From NCBI GenBank assembly GCA_021292105.1, contig CM037867.1, positions 39,487,343 to 39,551,342 of the forward strand: a DNA stretch of 64,000 bases, in the 5' to 3' direction. Made by a program: the position numbers and the translations under genes. Shown here one piece after another: positions 11,808 through 22,199 of this stretch. The notes beneath the pieces are model-generated. The model made no database searches, was not told where the DNA came from, and saw only the letters and a list, made by a program, of their open reading frames with translations. This DNA is from Anadara kagoshimensis. Taxonomy: Eukaryota > Mollusca > Bivalvia > Arcoida > Arcidae. Numbering within the stretch: the stretch's first letter is position 1; every line of letters starts with the position of its first letter.

Positions 11808-12080
11808 TTGTACTTTCTTTCATTTCTTTTAAATTCATGAAACAATTTAAAAACATTTTAGAAATGTTAGCAATTTTGACTTTCTTTAATTTTTGAATTC
11901 ACGAAAATTTTAGAAACTTAAAAAATCTTTGGTTTTTTTTTTTTTTTACTTTCTTTTTGAATTCACAAAACAATTTAAAAACATTTTTTAAAACTTCTAA
12001 CTTTTGTAGTCTCTTTAATTCCTTTTTAAATTCACTAAACAATTTAATTATTTTATTTAGAAATTCAGTATTTTTCTATT
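11808..12080. repeat. Imperfect tandem repeat, ~90 bp, about three copies
   Basis: TTAAATTCATGAAACAATTT, TTGAATTCACAAAACAATTT and TTAAATTCACTAAACAATTT recur, each after a TCTTTAATT/TTTCTTT block. Confidence 0.75.
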
Positions 12081-12299
12081 TCCTTAAGTCAAAAAACTTG
12101 AAAAAGATTACAACACCATGCCATGATTTTTTTGTAACTGTTGTTGATTTTTAAGCTCAAGACAAGAGGGGTTATTAAGCTTATCAGGACATCACACCTC
12201 ATTACACATGTACTACTTCACCTTAAATAAGATCTATTCAAGGTTATAACTTCTTAACTAGTCCAAAAAAGAAAAAAAAATACTAGTATACCAGATCAG

Positions 12300-12402
12300 A
12301 CAGTAGAGTGGAGTATCCTAATACTTATATTGAGACAGCCATCAATGGGAAGGTCGAATAAAACCAGAGCCTGGATAAAACCGTCAACCTTTGGCAAGAG
12401 AT
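12300..12402 (-). mobile_element. SINE-2 fragment, reverse
   Basis: GAGTGGAGTATCCTAATACT then ACCAGAGCCTGGATAAAACC and CAACCTTTGGCAAG, the reversed SINE-2 tail and body. It stops before the tRNA head where SINE-3 sequence begins. Confidence 0.65.
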
Positions 12403-12404
12403 GA

Positions 12405-13300
12405 ACTGTTTAACATCTCATCAGCAATTTTTTCAGCTACTCGTCCCATGGATTAATCTTAACACAAGTCCATGTCAGTGCTTCAGATTGTTTTTACAGA
12501 TAGTGGGCCACAAGGGCCCACCAGGTCCAATAACAAGGGGTCATTTCTTGTTATAGTGGGTCATGTTTTGCCACATAATTAAATGTTATGCCACGACCAC
12601 GTGACTGAAAGTGAAAGTCGGCACTTGACATCTTCATATAATGCACCAAAAGCGATCTTGTCATCTGCTAATTTATACTTTGTTAACCTTTACGATATAT
12701 TTTAAACTCTTTCAACTCCATGATTCATTTTATGTATCTACTTCTCTGCGCTTTGTGTTGTTTTAAAAAATGTGAATAGAGTCGTCTGCATCTCATAGCC
12801 ATGGTTGCCGCTAGCATATTAAATGAACGACAACGTCCGAGGTCATAAAAAGTTTTATTACGAGTTCTCCCCCTTTGAATATTAATGTTAATAACCGACG
12901 CATAGAGCAAAGAGAAGGGGCTTGTCGGGAGTCCTGTCTACATGCTGATTATGAGATAAACAAAGATGCTAGAGATTTTCCGATAGAAAACGAAAACAGA
13001 AAGTCAAATCGGAAAACCGCATGGAATCTCATATGTAGTTTTGGGAAGAAATTATTAACGATCAATTTGGCTAAGAAAAACCATGCGCCACGTGGACCCA
13101 TTAGAAGAAAATGTTATGCGCCATTTTTTAAAATAATGCGGGATTGGCGCGGGCGCACCGACAATCTGAAGCACTGCCATGTGGTGCATGAGTTTGTGCA
13201 AGTATTAATGATCTGCTATGAATCAGTGCACTCTGATGGTGACTTTTATAATGCTAGTATACTAGTTCACAATGTCACATATAATCATCATGGACCACTC
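12405..13300 (-). mobile_element. SINE-3, reverse, split by hAT-N1
   Basis: The left part (12405-12475) is the reversed tail: ATCAGCAATTTTTTCAGCTA, then TTAACACAAGTCCATGT. The right part (13177-13300) continues CCATGTGGTGCATGAG to ACATATAATCATC. Joining the parts across hAT-N1 restores the order seen in the intact SINE-3 at 6865-7190, whose - strand reads ACACAAGTTCATGTGGTGCA. Confidence 0.8.
12476..13176. mobile_element. hAT-N1: non-autonomous hAT-like element, 701 bp
   Basis: Perfect 16-bp terminal inverted repeats CAGTGCTTCAGATTGT / ACAATCTGAAGCACTG. Flanked by CCATGT at 12470-12475 and 13177-13182, a 6-bp duplication confirmed by the SINE-3 empty-site comparison. CAGTG...CACTG ends fit hAT-type elements, but the duplication is shorter than the usual 8 bp. 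No transposase domain was recognised inside. The 144-codon open frame at 12875-13309 crosses the element edge into the SINE and is not a gene. Confidence 0.85.
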
Positions 13301-13439
13301 AGGCCATAATACTGGTACCAAGCCAACCAGTAAAGACATACAACAAGGAGAATCCCTTTCTCACTTGTGGTCAACCAAGGTCCAATCCACATTAGTGAGA
13401 TACCTTGGGTTTTGAAGGCTTATGCTTTAAGTAATCAGC

Positions 13440-13830
13440 CACAGCCAGTTTTGTATGGTACTAAACTGAAATTTTTAAAATCGATTTTCTCAACTTTTCC
13501 AACACTTTTACTGTTAAGCCAGCTTCACTTGGCACTTTTACTGAGCTAAACTGAAAATTTTTCAAAATTTATTTTCACATTAAAATATTAGACACTTTTC
13601 CAACACTTTAACTGTTAGCCAGTTTCACATAGATTTTTACTGAACTAAACTCAAAATTTTCATAAATTTATTTTCACATTAAAATGTAAGAAACTTTTCC
13701 AACACCTTTACTGTTAGCCAGTTTCACACGGATTTTTACTGAACTAAATTCAACATTTTAAAAGTTTATTTTAATATTAAAATGTTAGGAACTTTTCCAA
13801 CACTTGACCAGTTTAAGATAATTTTCAAGT
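13440..13830. repeat. Tandem repeat, ~100-bp unit, four copies
   Basis: ACTTTTCCAACAC recurs near 13494, 13593, 13693 and 13791, with ACTGTTAGCCAGTTTCAC and TTTTTACTGAACTAAA between. The last copy is truncated. Confidence 0.85.
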
Positions 13831-13894
13831 ACACACTTTATTTAACTGGTCATATAGCAGATATTTTTGGAATTTTGAAAGTTTGGACAAACAT

Positions 13895-14290
13895 CATTAA
13901 ATCACTCCTGTCACCAAAATTTGAAGTGTGGGAGGGAAATCTGACCACAACAACAAGTAGTAGACTTCATTTTAAATATTCCCAATTACTTGATTAGATA
14001 GCTACCTTATGTTACGGGTAGTTGATACTTGAATCAAGACATCACCAGTAAAAACAGAGTTACAGGGACATCTTTAGAAATCCAAGTGTGGGAGGGAGAT
14101 CTGATCAAAACAACAAGTAGGGGTCTCCATTTTAAATACAGTAGTTTAAATGTTACAAGTCAGATAAATTGATTAATTATCATAAAATTTTATTTATGTT
14201 TTGGTACTTGAATCGAGACATCGCCAGGCAAGAGCAAAGTTACAGGGAGATCTGAAAATAGTGGTGTTAGCAAACAAGGATGTATTTAAT
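13895..14290. repeat. Tandem duplication, ~160-180 bp, two copies
   Basis: GTGTGGGAGGGA (13927, 14087), CAACAACAAGTAG and TACTTGAATC (14028, 14207) each occur twice in order, followed by GAGTTACAGGGA-like blocks. Copies differ by indels. Confidence 0.75.
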
Positions 14291-14299
14291 ATAAGCTGT

Positions 14300-14700
14300 A
14301 CAATAATGAAGTTTTACGCCCAAGTCAAGATTCTTGTATTGTTACCCTATGGATTGAGGAGAAAACCAGAGCCAAGAGAAACTACCCACCTCTAGATTTC
14401 CATAAATTTAAAATAATTAGTAGCCAAATTTCCAAAATTTGTGAAAATATAGGTCCTTTTTAAAGTATTTTTCCACAAATTTGCTAAAATAGGTTACTTT
14501 TTGAAAGAATTCCTCAGAAATTAGTAGCCAATGGCGATTTTGGCTACCAGGAATGGAAACATAGCCTCCCTAAGCAAGCATACTGACAAATTATCTCACA
14601 CTAGGATCTGCCCATATAGAATTTAAACCTAGGCAATGAGAGGTACTGTAATCCATTAGCAGTTAAAGCCATCTCTTTAGTCCACTTGGACAACAAGGTC
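14300..14700 (-). mobile_element. SINE-2, reverse, split by MITE-A
   Basis: Reads CGCCCAAGTCAAGATTC, GAGGAGAAAACCAGAGCCAA, the MITE-A insert, then AAGCAAGCATACTGACAA, CACTAGGATCTGCC, GAATTTAAACC and the head AGTCCACTTGGACAAC. The order is the reverse complement of the + copy at 10455-10670. Confidence 0.8.
14392..14564 (-). mobile_element. MITE-A inserted in SINE-2
   Basis: Ends CTAGATTTCCATAAATTT and GGAATGGAAACATAG. The interior includes TAGTAGCCAAATTTCCAAAA and AGCCAATGGCGATTTTGGCT. Only a CCT repeat is evident at the junctions, so the target duplication is decayed. It is younger than the SINE-2 it splits. Confidence 0.9.
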
Positions 14701-14701
14701 C

Positions 14702-15155
14702 TATTTCATATAAGACTGACCAGCCCTTTCAACAGAGTCTAAAGTAGCCGACAAGTTTTCTGGAGTAGACAGCAAATTCAGTTGTAACTCTATATAAATG
14801 GAATACTGATAAATGAAAGAAGGCACCAGACAAAGTGTAGAAATACCAAAGTAGACGGCAGGTTTTGCTGGTTGCTGGCTTCTATTGAAACCGCTGCCGA
14901 CTCTATTGCAACACCTTAACAATTAAGACAACAGATCACAATAGAAAACTAAAGTGGTGTGGATGTTGAAATACTGGTCTTTCCAAGTTATAATGTCAAC
15001 CCCATTTTTTTGAAACAAGGCCCGGGTCAGGATGACACCACTAGACTACAGAACAGTTCTAGATTGAACACTGAGCAGAGCAAATATTTATCAGCAATTC
15101 TGTAAATTCTACTATGCTGACATTGTTTGACTATGTATAAACTTGGCGACAATCT
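14702..15155. other. No recognised feature
   Basis: Two related short stretches, AGTAGCCGACAAGTTTTCTGG (given here as a position, 14738-14758) and AGTAGACGGCAGGTTTTGCTGG (14851-14872), hint at an old duplication. Nothing else is supported. Confidence 0.35.
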
Positions 15156-15159
15156 TTTC

Positions 15160-15375
15160 ACTTCTATCACACAAGCCATTGGGTTTTGTTTGAACATATC
15201 CAATTCTTCATGATAATTCAGTCATCCCTATTCCACAAACTGTTGCGTTTTGGTCGAATAGCTCAAATTATTTCACAACAGTTCTGTCAGTTCAACTAGG
15301 GCAAGCTCCTGTTTTTTGTTTGAACAGATCAGATTTTTGACATCAAAGCAGTCACCTCTATCCCGCGAACTGCTG
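15160..15375. repeat. Degenerate ~65-bp tandem repeat, three copies
   Basis: GTTTTGTTTGAACATATC, GTTTTGGTCGAATAGCTC and TTTTTTGTTTGAACAGATC are each followed by a TCA/CAG block and CCTATTCC(A/C)(C/G)(A/G)AACTG. Spacing is about 65-75 bp. Confidence 0.6.
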
Positions 15376-15389
15376 GTCTTTTATTTACA

Positions 15390-16300
15390 TAAAGCTTATT
15401 TTTATCTTTCAATTCATTTGATGGCGATGATAACTCGCTAATTATTATGAAAGCAAATCTAAAACCTTATTGACTAGAGATTTTCAGATCAGTAACCCGT
15501 TTAAAATTCCAGCCGCGAAAACTCCCAACTCATTTATTTCCAACCTGACGCACAACAGCGGAGAGAAAAAACAATTTTCAGGTATCGTATGACAACAGAT
15601 AAAAATGTTAACTACTTGAAAAAGTATTGACAATATTAAAAATGATTGATTCTCAAACTTTTGTCATTCATTAATGAAATGGACAAGATAAACTATCCGC
15701 ATGATCACACATCGTAAATCAAACTTTATCCAACGAGAGAGGACGAGAGAGACAACACAGCATTTTTAATATCTTATTAGCGTCCCCGGTTAATCCCAAT
15801 AAAAACACGAAAAGATAATGATGATCAGGCTTATCAGTGTAAATATTCAAATAGAACAAGTAAATCCAATTCAAATTAATAACATTTCTGCAATCATCCC
15901 GTAAAACAATACCGACACGACGGCAATTAGATGTATCAGGAAAATCCCGTTAATAAACCAATTGCTGTAAGACTCGTCAACTTAATGATCGGCAAACAGT
16001 CACATAAATATGTATCAGATGATCATAATTTTTAGAATCAATTTAGTTATGATATTTTCTCAATACCATCCAAAAAAAATCGGCAATCATCAGGTTAATA
16101 TCGGGACCGGATTCCCCGATCTAATCTCCCCGGTGGATTTGGGACAACGATTCAAATAGCTATTCCGATTGCTCAAGGGAAGATATAATAGTCATATACA
16201 AACAATTATTACGATTCAAATGCTGATTAATCTCGGAATAAACATACAGTGATAACATTTAATCCGTCGTTTCCAGGGATTGCTGGGAGAAATCTACTTG
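15390..16300. promoter_or_regulatory. Repeat-free island of ~0.9 kb, candidate regulatory DNA
   Basis: Unlike its surroundings it contains no SINE, MITE or tandem structure. It keeps many CpGs (GCCGCGAAAACTC, CCCGATCTAATC, CACGACGGCAATTAG) and dense TAAT/ATTA and GATAA-type cores (CCATTAATG-like, AAGATAATGATGATCAGGC, CTTATCAG). Open frames are short on both strands. This pattern suits an enhancer or other conserved non-coding element near the exon at 17.5 kb, but conservation cannot be tested here. Confidence 0.3.
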
Positions 16301-16516
16301 AGGGTACAGATATACCGGGCAATAAAAACCTGACTTTTACCAGTTATCTAATCACCATAACATCAAGTAATCATATTAAGATTTTTAATGTATTTTATCA
16401 TGAAGAATCAAAACAGCTTCCTATTATTACTATCCATATATGCATAGTATTATACTAGCTAAAACAATGACTGAAATGTTATATATGTATGTTTAACTAT
16501 GAAATACATGTACATT

Positions 16517-16688
16517 CTAGGTTTTCATAAATTTAAAATAATTAGTAGCCAAATTTCCAAAATTTGTGAAAATATAGTCCTTTTTAAAGTATTTTTCCAC
16601 AAATTTGCTAAAATATGTTACTTTTTGAAAGAATTCCTCAAAAATTAGTAGCCAATGGCGATTTTGGCTACCAGGAATGGAAACATAG
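16517..16688 (-). mobile_element. MITE-A copy, full length
   Basis: Ends CTAGGTTTTCATAAATTT and GGAATGGAAACATAG. Flanked by ACATT at 16512-16516 and 16689-16693, a likely 5-bp target duplication. Nearly identical to the copy at 14392-14564. Confidence 0.9.
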
Positions 16689-16692
16689 ACAT

Positions 16693-16925
16693 TTATTTTT
16701 CCACTTCTAAGGGATTGAGACCAGTACCAAATAGGGTTGTGGCATTACTGATTAAATTTAAATTGCTTACTTTTTCCAATTCTAATATCCCCAGATCCAG
16801 TGCCAAACAGGGTTGTAGCATTACTGATTGAATTTAAATGGAATGAAATAATACTTATTTATTCCAATTCTAAAACCCCCCCAGACCCAGCACCAAGAAG
16901 GGGTGTGGCATTCTCCCGATTAATT
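16693..16925. repeat. Tandem repeat, ~90-bp unit, three copies
   Basis: Blocks such as CAGTACCAAATAGGGTTGTG / CAGTGCCAAACAGGGTTGTA / CAGCACCAAGAAGGGGTGTG recur, each preceded by TTCCACTTCTA- or TTCCAATTCTAA-like text and followed by GCATTACTGATT(A/G)AATTTAAA-like text. Confidence 0.8.
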
Positions 16926-17119
16926 TTTTTTCAAATCCCTCAAGTGACTAAATTGACCCTATAACTAAACATGATATTACTTTAACATCCTTTGTTTGTT
17001 TGGGTTTTTTTTTCTTCCAAGAATTTATTAAATCTTGGACTTAAAATCATGAGAGGTGGGTTAAGAGATCAAAAATTGACTTCCTGAAGAAAGAACTTGA
17101 TCCAACAAAACAGCAAAGA

Positions 17120-17400
17120 AAAAATTTTAATACTGGTAGGAACTCATGCCAGAAGAGGTGAAGTGGGGCTGATCAATGGCGATTTATGCCCAGTCAAGAT
17201 TCTGTCATTTATATCAAAGCAGTCACTTCAAGAGAGAGAGAGAGAAAAGGTGGAAGGCCAGAAGAAGACCAATGACTTAAATTTTATGAACTAACAAATC
17301 TTTCTCACACCAGGATCTGCTAGGGTGTAATTGAAACTTAGGAAAGTATAGAAACCGTAAGCCATAAGCAAAGGCTTTAGGCCACTTGGTCATCCAGTTC
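17120..17400 (-). mobile_element. SINE-2, reverse, diverged
   Basis: ATGCCCAGTCAAGATTCTGT, AAGCAGTCACTTCAAG, a GAGAGA run, CACACCAGGATCTGCTAGG, and the head TTTAGGCCACTTGGTCATCC. Same order as other reverse copies. Confidence 0.75.
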
Positions 17401-17491
17401 CCTCCTTCTTTAGATATGATATTCATATCCCTCTAACTGTACAAGCAACATAAAGAATAAAACACTTCATCGGTGCAAAATTTTAACTTAC

Positions 17492-17660
17492 GTTCTGTAT
17501 GCTGGCATCAACATCAGACGCCTCGGATCTTTCTCGCTTCAACATTTTCTGTCGCATGTACTGTTTGTCATCATCCATGGCGTTTACTCCCGGCACTGGG
17601 ATTGGAGAAGCCCTCCCTAACGGCTCAGCTTTAATATTCACCGCCATCTTCATATGGCAC
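17492..17660 (-). CDS. Candidate first coding exon of an unrecognised nuclear protein
   Basis: On the - strand a pyrimidine-rich acceptor (ATCTGTTTTAG) precedes GTGCCAT and the start ATG at 17653-17651. Fifty-four codons follow without a stop to a consensus donor AAC|GTAAGT at 17492/17491, so the exon ends in phase 0. A second in-frame ATG two codons later sits in AAGATGGCGG, a strong start context and YY1-like motif. The peptide starts MKMAVNIKAEPLGR; IKAE fits the psi-K-x-E SUMO consensus, and the basic RQKMLKRER could act as a nuclear signal. The tail is acidic and Ser-rich (SEASDVDASIQN). These features suggest a nuclear regulator, by inference only; I do not recognise the family. Codon-like composition and both splice sites make this the best host exon in the window. 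Later exons should lie at lower coordinates; none is identified. Confidence 0.6.
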
Positions 17661-17754
17661 CTAAAACAGATAATAAAGTTTGATTTACTTTCTTTTATAT
17701 TATAATCAAATAAAACATTTTTCTTAGGCAATTCTGAATTCTTTAACTTCTGTT

Positions 17755-18045
17755 CTTGATCATATTCACAATTTAGAGTCCTGGTTTTTACCAATGTAAA
17801 CCCAAAATAAATTTTTTCAAATTTTTTAAAGAAATTTTTGTAAAATTAAAACTATCTTTTGTGAATCTTGCTTAACTTGTGAAAATTTAGATGTCTTACT
17901 CTTGAGCATTTCAATTTCTGAGTCTTGGTTTTTGCAAATTTATGCAAACCAATTTAGAAATGTTCAAAAGCAACTTTTAAGTATTTTTTTTTTTTGGTTA
18001 AATTAAAAATGTCTTTTGTGAATCTTGCTTCATTTGTGAAATTTC
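17755..18045. repeat. Tandem duplication, ~155 bp, two copies
   Basis: CTTTTGTGAATCTTGCTT(A/C) recurs at about 17853 and 18012, each after a TAAAATTAAAA-like block and followed by (A/C)TTGTGAAA. Confidence 0.7.
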
Positions 18046-18074
18046 GCAAAAAAAAAAAGTTAAAAAGTGTTCTA

Positions 18075-18320
18075 ATGTAAATTTTTCACAAAAAATAGTG
18101 AGAAAAGTTCTTAATTATGCAATTTTCCCCTATAAAAAAATAGTGAAAAGAATCCCAAATTATGCAATTTTTCCCCTATGAAAGATAGAGAAAAATGTTA
18201 GAAATTAGTGAAAAAATTTACAAATTATGCAATTTCCCCAATTAAAAAAAGAAAAAAAAAAAAGACAAATTATCAACTTTTATCACACAAAAAAAAAAAA
18301 AAAAAAAAAAAAAAAAACAT
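18075..18320. repeat. ~50-bp tandem repeat then A-rich run
   Basis: AATTATGCAATTTTCCCCTA-like text recurs three to four times, linked by AATAGTGAAAA-like blocks. An interrupted A run follows at 18245-18318. Confidence 0.75.
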
Positions 18321-18593
18321 TGAAAAAAATTAAGGTTATACAACATGTTTCCCAAACAAAAGTCATTAAACTGAGGTGAGCTGAGCAAAACCAGCAACAA
18401 TAAGTAATGCACACTTCACACCTATCCTATGTAGAAAACACCCCTGGGCCCTAGTTCATCCCTATCTTATACAGAATGTTGTTGAACTAATAAAGCATCC
18501 CCCACATGGCTGTGAAAGGTGCTTTTAACAGGTTTTGCAATTCTTAATACCACTCCCATTAAAATTGTTATGTTCACTATTCATTACTGTATA

Positions 18594-18772
18594 CAGTCCA
18601 ACCTGCCTCAAAGGCCACCTCTATATAAAGGCCACCTGCTTATAAAGATCAATAAAATTGTATCCCAATTGTTCTTTATTCATATTATTTGAACCTGTAT
18701 GTAAACATCACCTGCCCATAAAGGCCACTTTTATTAGTTTCCTTGGGTGGCCTTTATAGACAGATTTGACTG
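18594..18772. mobile_element. MITE-P1, 179 bp, TA target
   Basis: Ends CAGTCCAACCTGCCT and, in reverse, CAGTCAAATCTGTCT, with TA on both sides (18592-18593, 18773-18774). The interior holds AAAGGCCACC blocks in both orientations. CAGT ends with a TA target fit Tc1/mariner-pogo type non-autonomous elements. Confidence 0.8.
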
Positions 18773-18794
18773 TAATTGTAAATAAATGTAAACA

Positions 18795-19011
18795 AGAAGT
18801 GTCTCTTGAGACCCAAATACACAATACCCTCCTCCCCCCTCCCAATTTAATGTTTCTCTGCGACCTTGACATTTATGATATGACCTTAGTTCATAGTCAT
18901 GACATATCTCTTTGGACCATGAAGATTATTCATGTGAAGTTTTGACGTCTAAAGAAACTATGAGATTATGGCTCAGGTAGGATTTTACATAGACAGGCAG
19001 ACATAGGGGGT
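18795..19011 (+). repeat. Dispersed repeat F, copy 1 (3' truncated)
   Basis: Shares GTGTCTCTTGAGACCCAAAT, ACCTTGACATTTATGATATG, TTGGACCATGAAGATTATTC and GGATTTTACATAGACAGG with copies at 55693-55972 and 60626-60870. The poly-G end of those copies is reduced here to GGGGG, directly before the 36-bp minisatellite. Confidence 0.8.
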
Positions 19012-19012
19012 T

Positions 19013-20540
19013 GGTTACTGTTAAACAAATGGTGGCAATAGACCAAGGTTTTACTGCCGAGCAAAGCACCTTTACTGCCGAGAAAATGGTGGCAATGAAC
19101 CAAGATTTACTGCCGAGCAAAGCACCTTTACTGCCGAGCAAATGGTGGCAATGAACCAAGATTTACCGCCGAGCAAAGTACCTTTACTGCCGAGCAAATG
19201 GTGGCAATGGACCAAGGTTTTACTGCCGAGCAAAGCACCTTTACTGCCGAGCAAATGGTGGCAATGAACCAAGGTTTTACTGCTAAAGAAAGTGTGCCAA
19301 TGGACCAAGGTTTTACTGGTGAACAAATGGTGACAATGAATCAAGGTTTTACTGATGAACAGATGGTGACAATAAACAAAGGGTTTTACTGAACAAATGA
19401 TGGCAATGGGCCAAAGGTTTACTGTTGAACAAATGGTGGCAATGGACCAAGAATTTACTGGTGAACAAATGGTGGCAATGGACCAAGAATTTACTGGTGA
19501 ACAAATGGTGGCAATGAATCAAGGTTTTTAACGAACAAATGGTGGAAATGAACAAAAGTTTTTACTGAACAAATGGTGGCAATGAATCAAGATTTTACTG
19601 CTCAACAAATGGTGGCAATAAACAAAGGTTTTTACTGAACAAATGGTGGCAATGGGCCAAAGGTTTTACTGTTGAACAAATGGTGGCAATGAACCAAGAA
19701 TTTACTGGTGAACAAATGGTGGCAATGAATCAAGGTTTTACTGCTGAACAAATGGTGGCAATGAACCAAGAATTTACTGGTGAACAAATGGTGGCAATGA
19801 ATCAAGGTTTTTACTGAACAAATGGTGGCAATGAACCAAGGTTTTACTGCTCAACAAATGGTGGCAATAAACAAAGGTTTTTACTGAACAAATGGTGGCA
19901 ATGGGCCAAAGGTTTTACTGCTGAACAAATGGTGGCAATGAACCAAGGTTTTACTGCTGAACAAATGGTGGCAATGAACCAAGGTTTATTATACTGAACA
20001 AATGATGGCAATGGACCAAGGTTTTTACTGAACAAATGGTGGCAATGGACCAAAAGTTTACTTGTGAACAAATGGTGGCAATGAACCAAGGTTTTACTGG
20101 TGAACAAATGGTGACTATGGACCAAGAATTTACTGGTGAACAAATGGTGACTATGGACCAAAGGTTTACTGGTGAACAAATGGTGGCAATGAACCAAGGA
20201 TTTACTGGTGAACAAATGGTGCCAATGGACCAAGGGTTTTACTGATGAACAAATGGTGGCAATGAACCAAGGATTTACTGGTGAACCAATGGTGGCAATG
20301 AACCAAGGGTTTACTGGTGAACAAATGGTGGCAATGGACAAAGGTTTTACTGATGATCAAATGGTGGCAATGAACCAAGGTTTTACTGAATGAATGGTGG
20401 CAATGAACCAAAGATGTTTACTGGTGAACAAATGGTGGCAATGAACCAAGGATTTACTGGTGAACAAATGGTGGCAATGAACCAGGGTTTTATTGTACAA
20501 ATAGTGGCAATGAACCAAGGATTTACTGTACCTCAAATAA
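19013..20540. repeat. Minisatellite, ~36-bp unit, ~42 copies
   Basis: The unit is GAACAAATGGTGGCAATGAA plus CCAAGGTTTTACTGGT. Because 36 is a multiple of three, long open frames occur on both strands (for example repeats of MVAMNQGFTGEQ on +, HCHHLF-type repeats on -); these are by-products, not genes. The first units carry an extra GCCGAGCAAAGCACCTTTACT segment (quoted as a feature at 19056-19076), forming a higher-order block. The unit matches the right end of MITE-P2 (39269-39450), and the array ends with TTTACTGTA like that MITE. Confidence 0.95.
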
Positions 20541-20544
20541 GTAC

Positions 20545-22195
20545 CACTAAAACAATACAATCATTATATCATAATTTATGTATATAAATTAATGCTTTCA
20601 TTGATTAAGAAGAACATTTATACAGAATTTATCAATTAAAATGACATAGTGACAAATTAAGAAAATTGACTTTTTTTGCCGTTTGACACAAAATATATTC
20701 CCTCCAACCAAACATCACAATAGAATAAACACATCTGGTGTTATGCCTGCCGGGATCATGCAAATTCATCAAAATTATCATATGAAAATATTCCAAAATA
20801 AAGGCGGCATTATTTTGAAACCTGAAATTTGTTGTTGATTTTTCCAGTTTATTTACAAAAACTTCATCAGAACCTGCATTTCCAGTTTGTTAACTTAATT
20901 GCTTTACATGGCTTTCAATCTTGTCTAAAGTCAGACCCATACACAATCCACACCTAAAAATCATCACAATAATCCAGTCCTTAAATTCAATACAACAATC
21001 TCCAGTCCTAAAATCCTTCACAACAATCCATAACAGCAATCCAGTCTAAAAATCCATGATAAACTTACTCTAAATTTATCTCACATTTTTTATTTTTGCT
21101 TTTTGCCAGGTGAACTAAAATCACTTAATGTAAATTAAGTTGTTAATTACCTTAAATTTTACAAAGTGAGTATTAAAGTAAAGATAATTTCATATGCAGC
21201 TAAAAGATAATACTACAGAAATATAAGCACTGCAAACAATAATTTTAGCATGTACACATTTTAGTGTACACAATTTTTTTGTCTGGAAATTTTTGGTATG
21301 TACAAATTTTATCATATGTACAAATTTTAGCTCAAATTATAATTTGGGTAAATTCGTGTGGACTTGGTTTTGGCAAATGTCATAGATCACAAACTTGTGC
21401 ATCAATGTGAGAATTGCTAAAATAAGTACAATGATAAAATTAAAATGTTAGCAATAATAATTATATGGCAAAAAAGCGTGTTCAGTGGTTGCAAAAATTA
21501 CATGTCACACAAAATGAGGTTAAAATTCCTATCTAGAAAAAACAACAACAAAAATATATTTTTTAAGAAACAAATGGTAACCTTCATTTTTGGAACAGAT
21601 GCTAAAAAGGTTATAACACATATGGTTTCAATTAAAATTTCACATTGACTTCTACCATACACTTAGAATCCTTTATATATGTAACATATGCAATCAATTA
21701 CTGTTCAGCCATGCTGATTAGCCTTTTTATTACTAAAACTTCAGATTTATTTTTTCCTCTATTTTCAAATAATGCTGTTTTTTCATAATTCTTTAAATTC
21801 ATACAGTATTTAAATTTAATTTTTTCCTTTCTGAAATAAATGATGCTTTTTGTAACTAAAATTTAAATTTCATACTTAATTCATAACTTGATTACTAAAT
21901 TTATTTATTTTATTATTTATTAATTTATAGTTTAACAAGCTGATCTATTTCAAGGATAGCAAATTTAATGAAGACAGGGCCCCAGACTTTGAAAAAAAGA
22001 AACTTATGAATGGGGCCCATTTTCGGCCCAAAATTCAGCAAATTGAAAGCCCAGACAAATGTGAAATAAAAACAATATGGCAACATGACCTGAACTAAAA
22101 AACTTCCATGACTTACATAGCAACGTAATGACCATGATAACAACCCGATCTTCTCTCTTAATATGTATAAACAAGAATGGCAAAAAACGCCAATA
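20545..22195. other. AT-rich DNA, no gene recognised
   Basis: Weak local repetition at 20950-21055 (AATCCAGTC and CACAACAATCCA variants) and of TGTACA(A/C)ATTTTA at 21250-21330. Open frames at 21445-21648 and 21925-22143 lack splice or composition support. Confidence 0.45.
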
Positions 22196-22199
22196 TTTT

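Noticed and set aside
12875-13309. 144-codon + open frame as a gene
   Set aside because: It crosses the right end of hAT-N1 and continues into SINE-3, so it cannot be one ancestral coding unit.
19844-20341. 165-codon - frame and matching + frames
   Set aside because: By-products of a 36-bp repeat that is a multiple of three.
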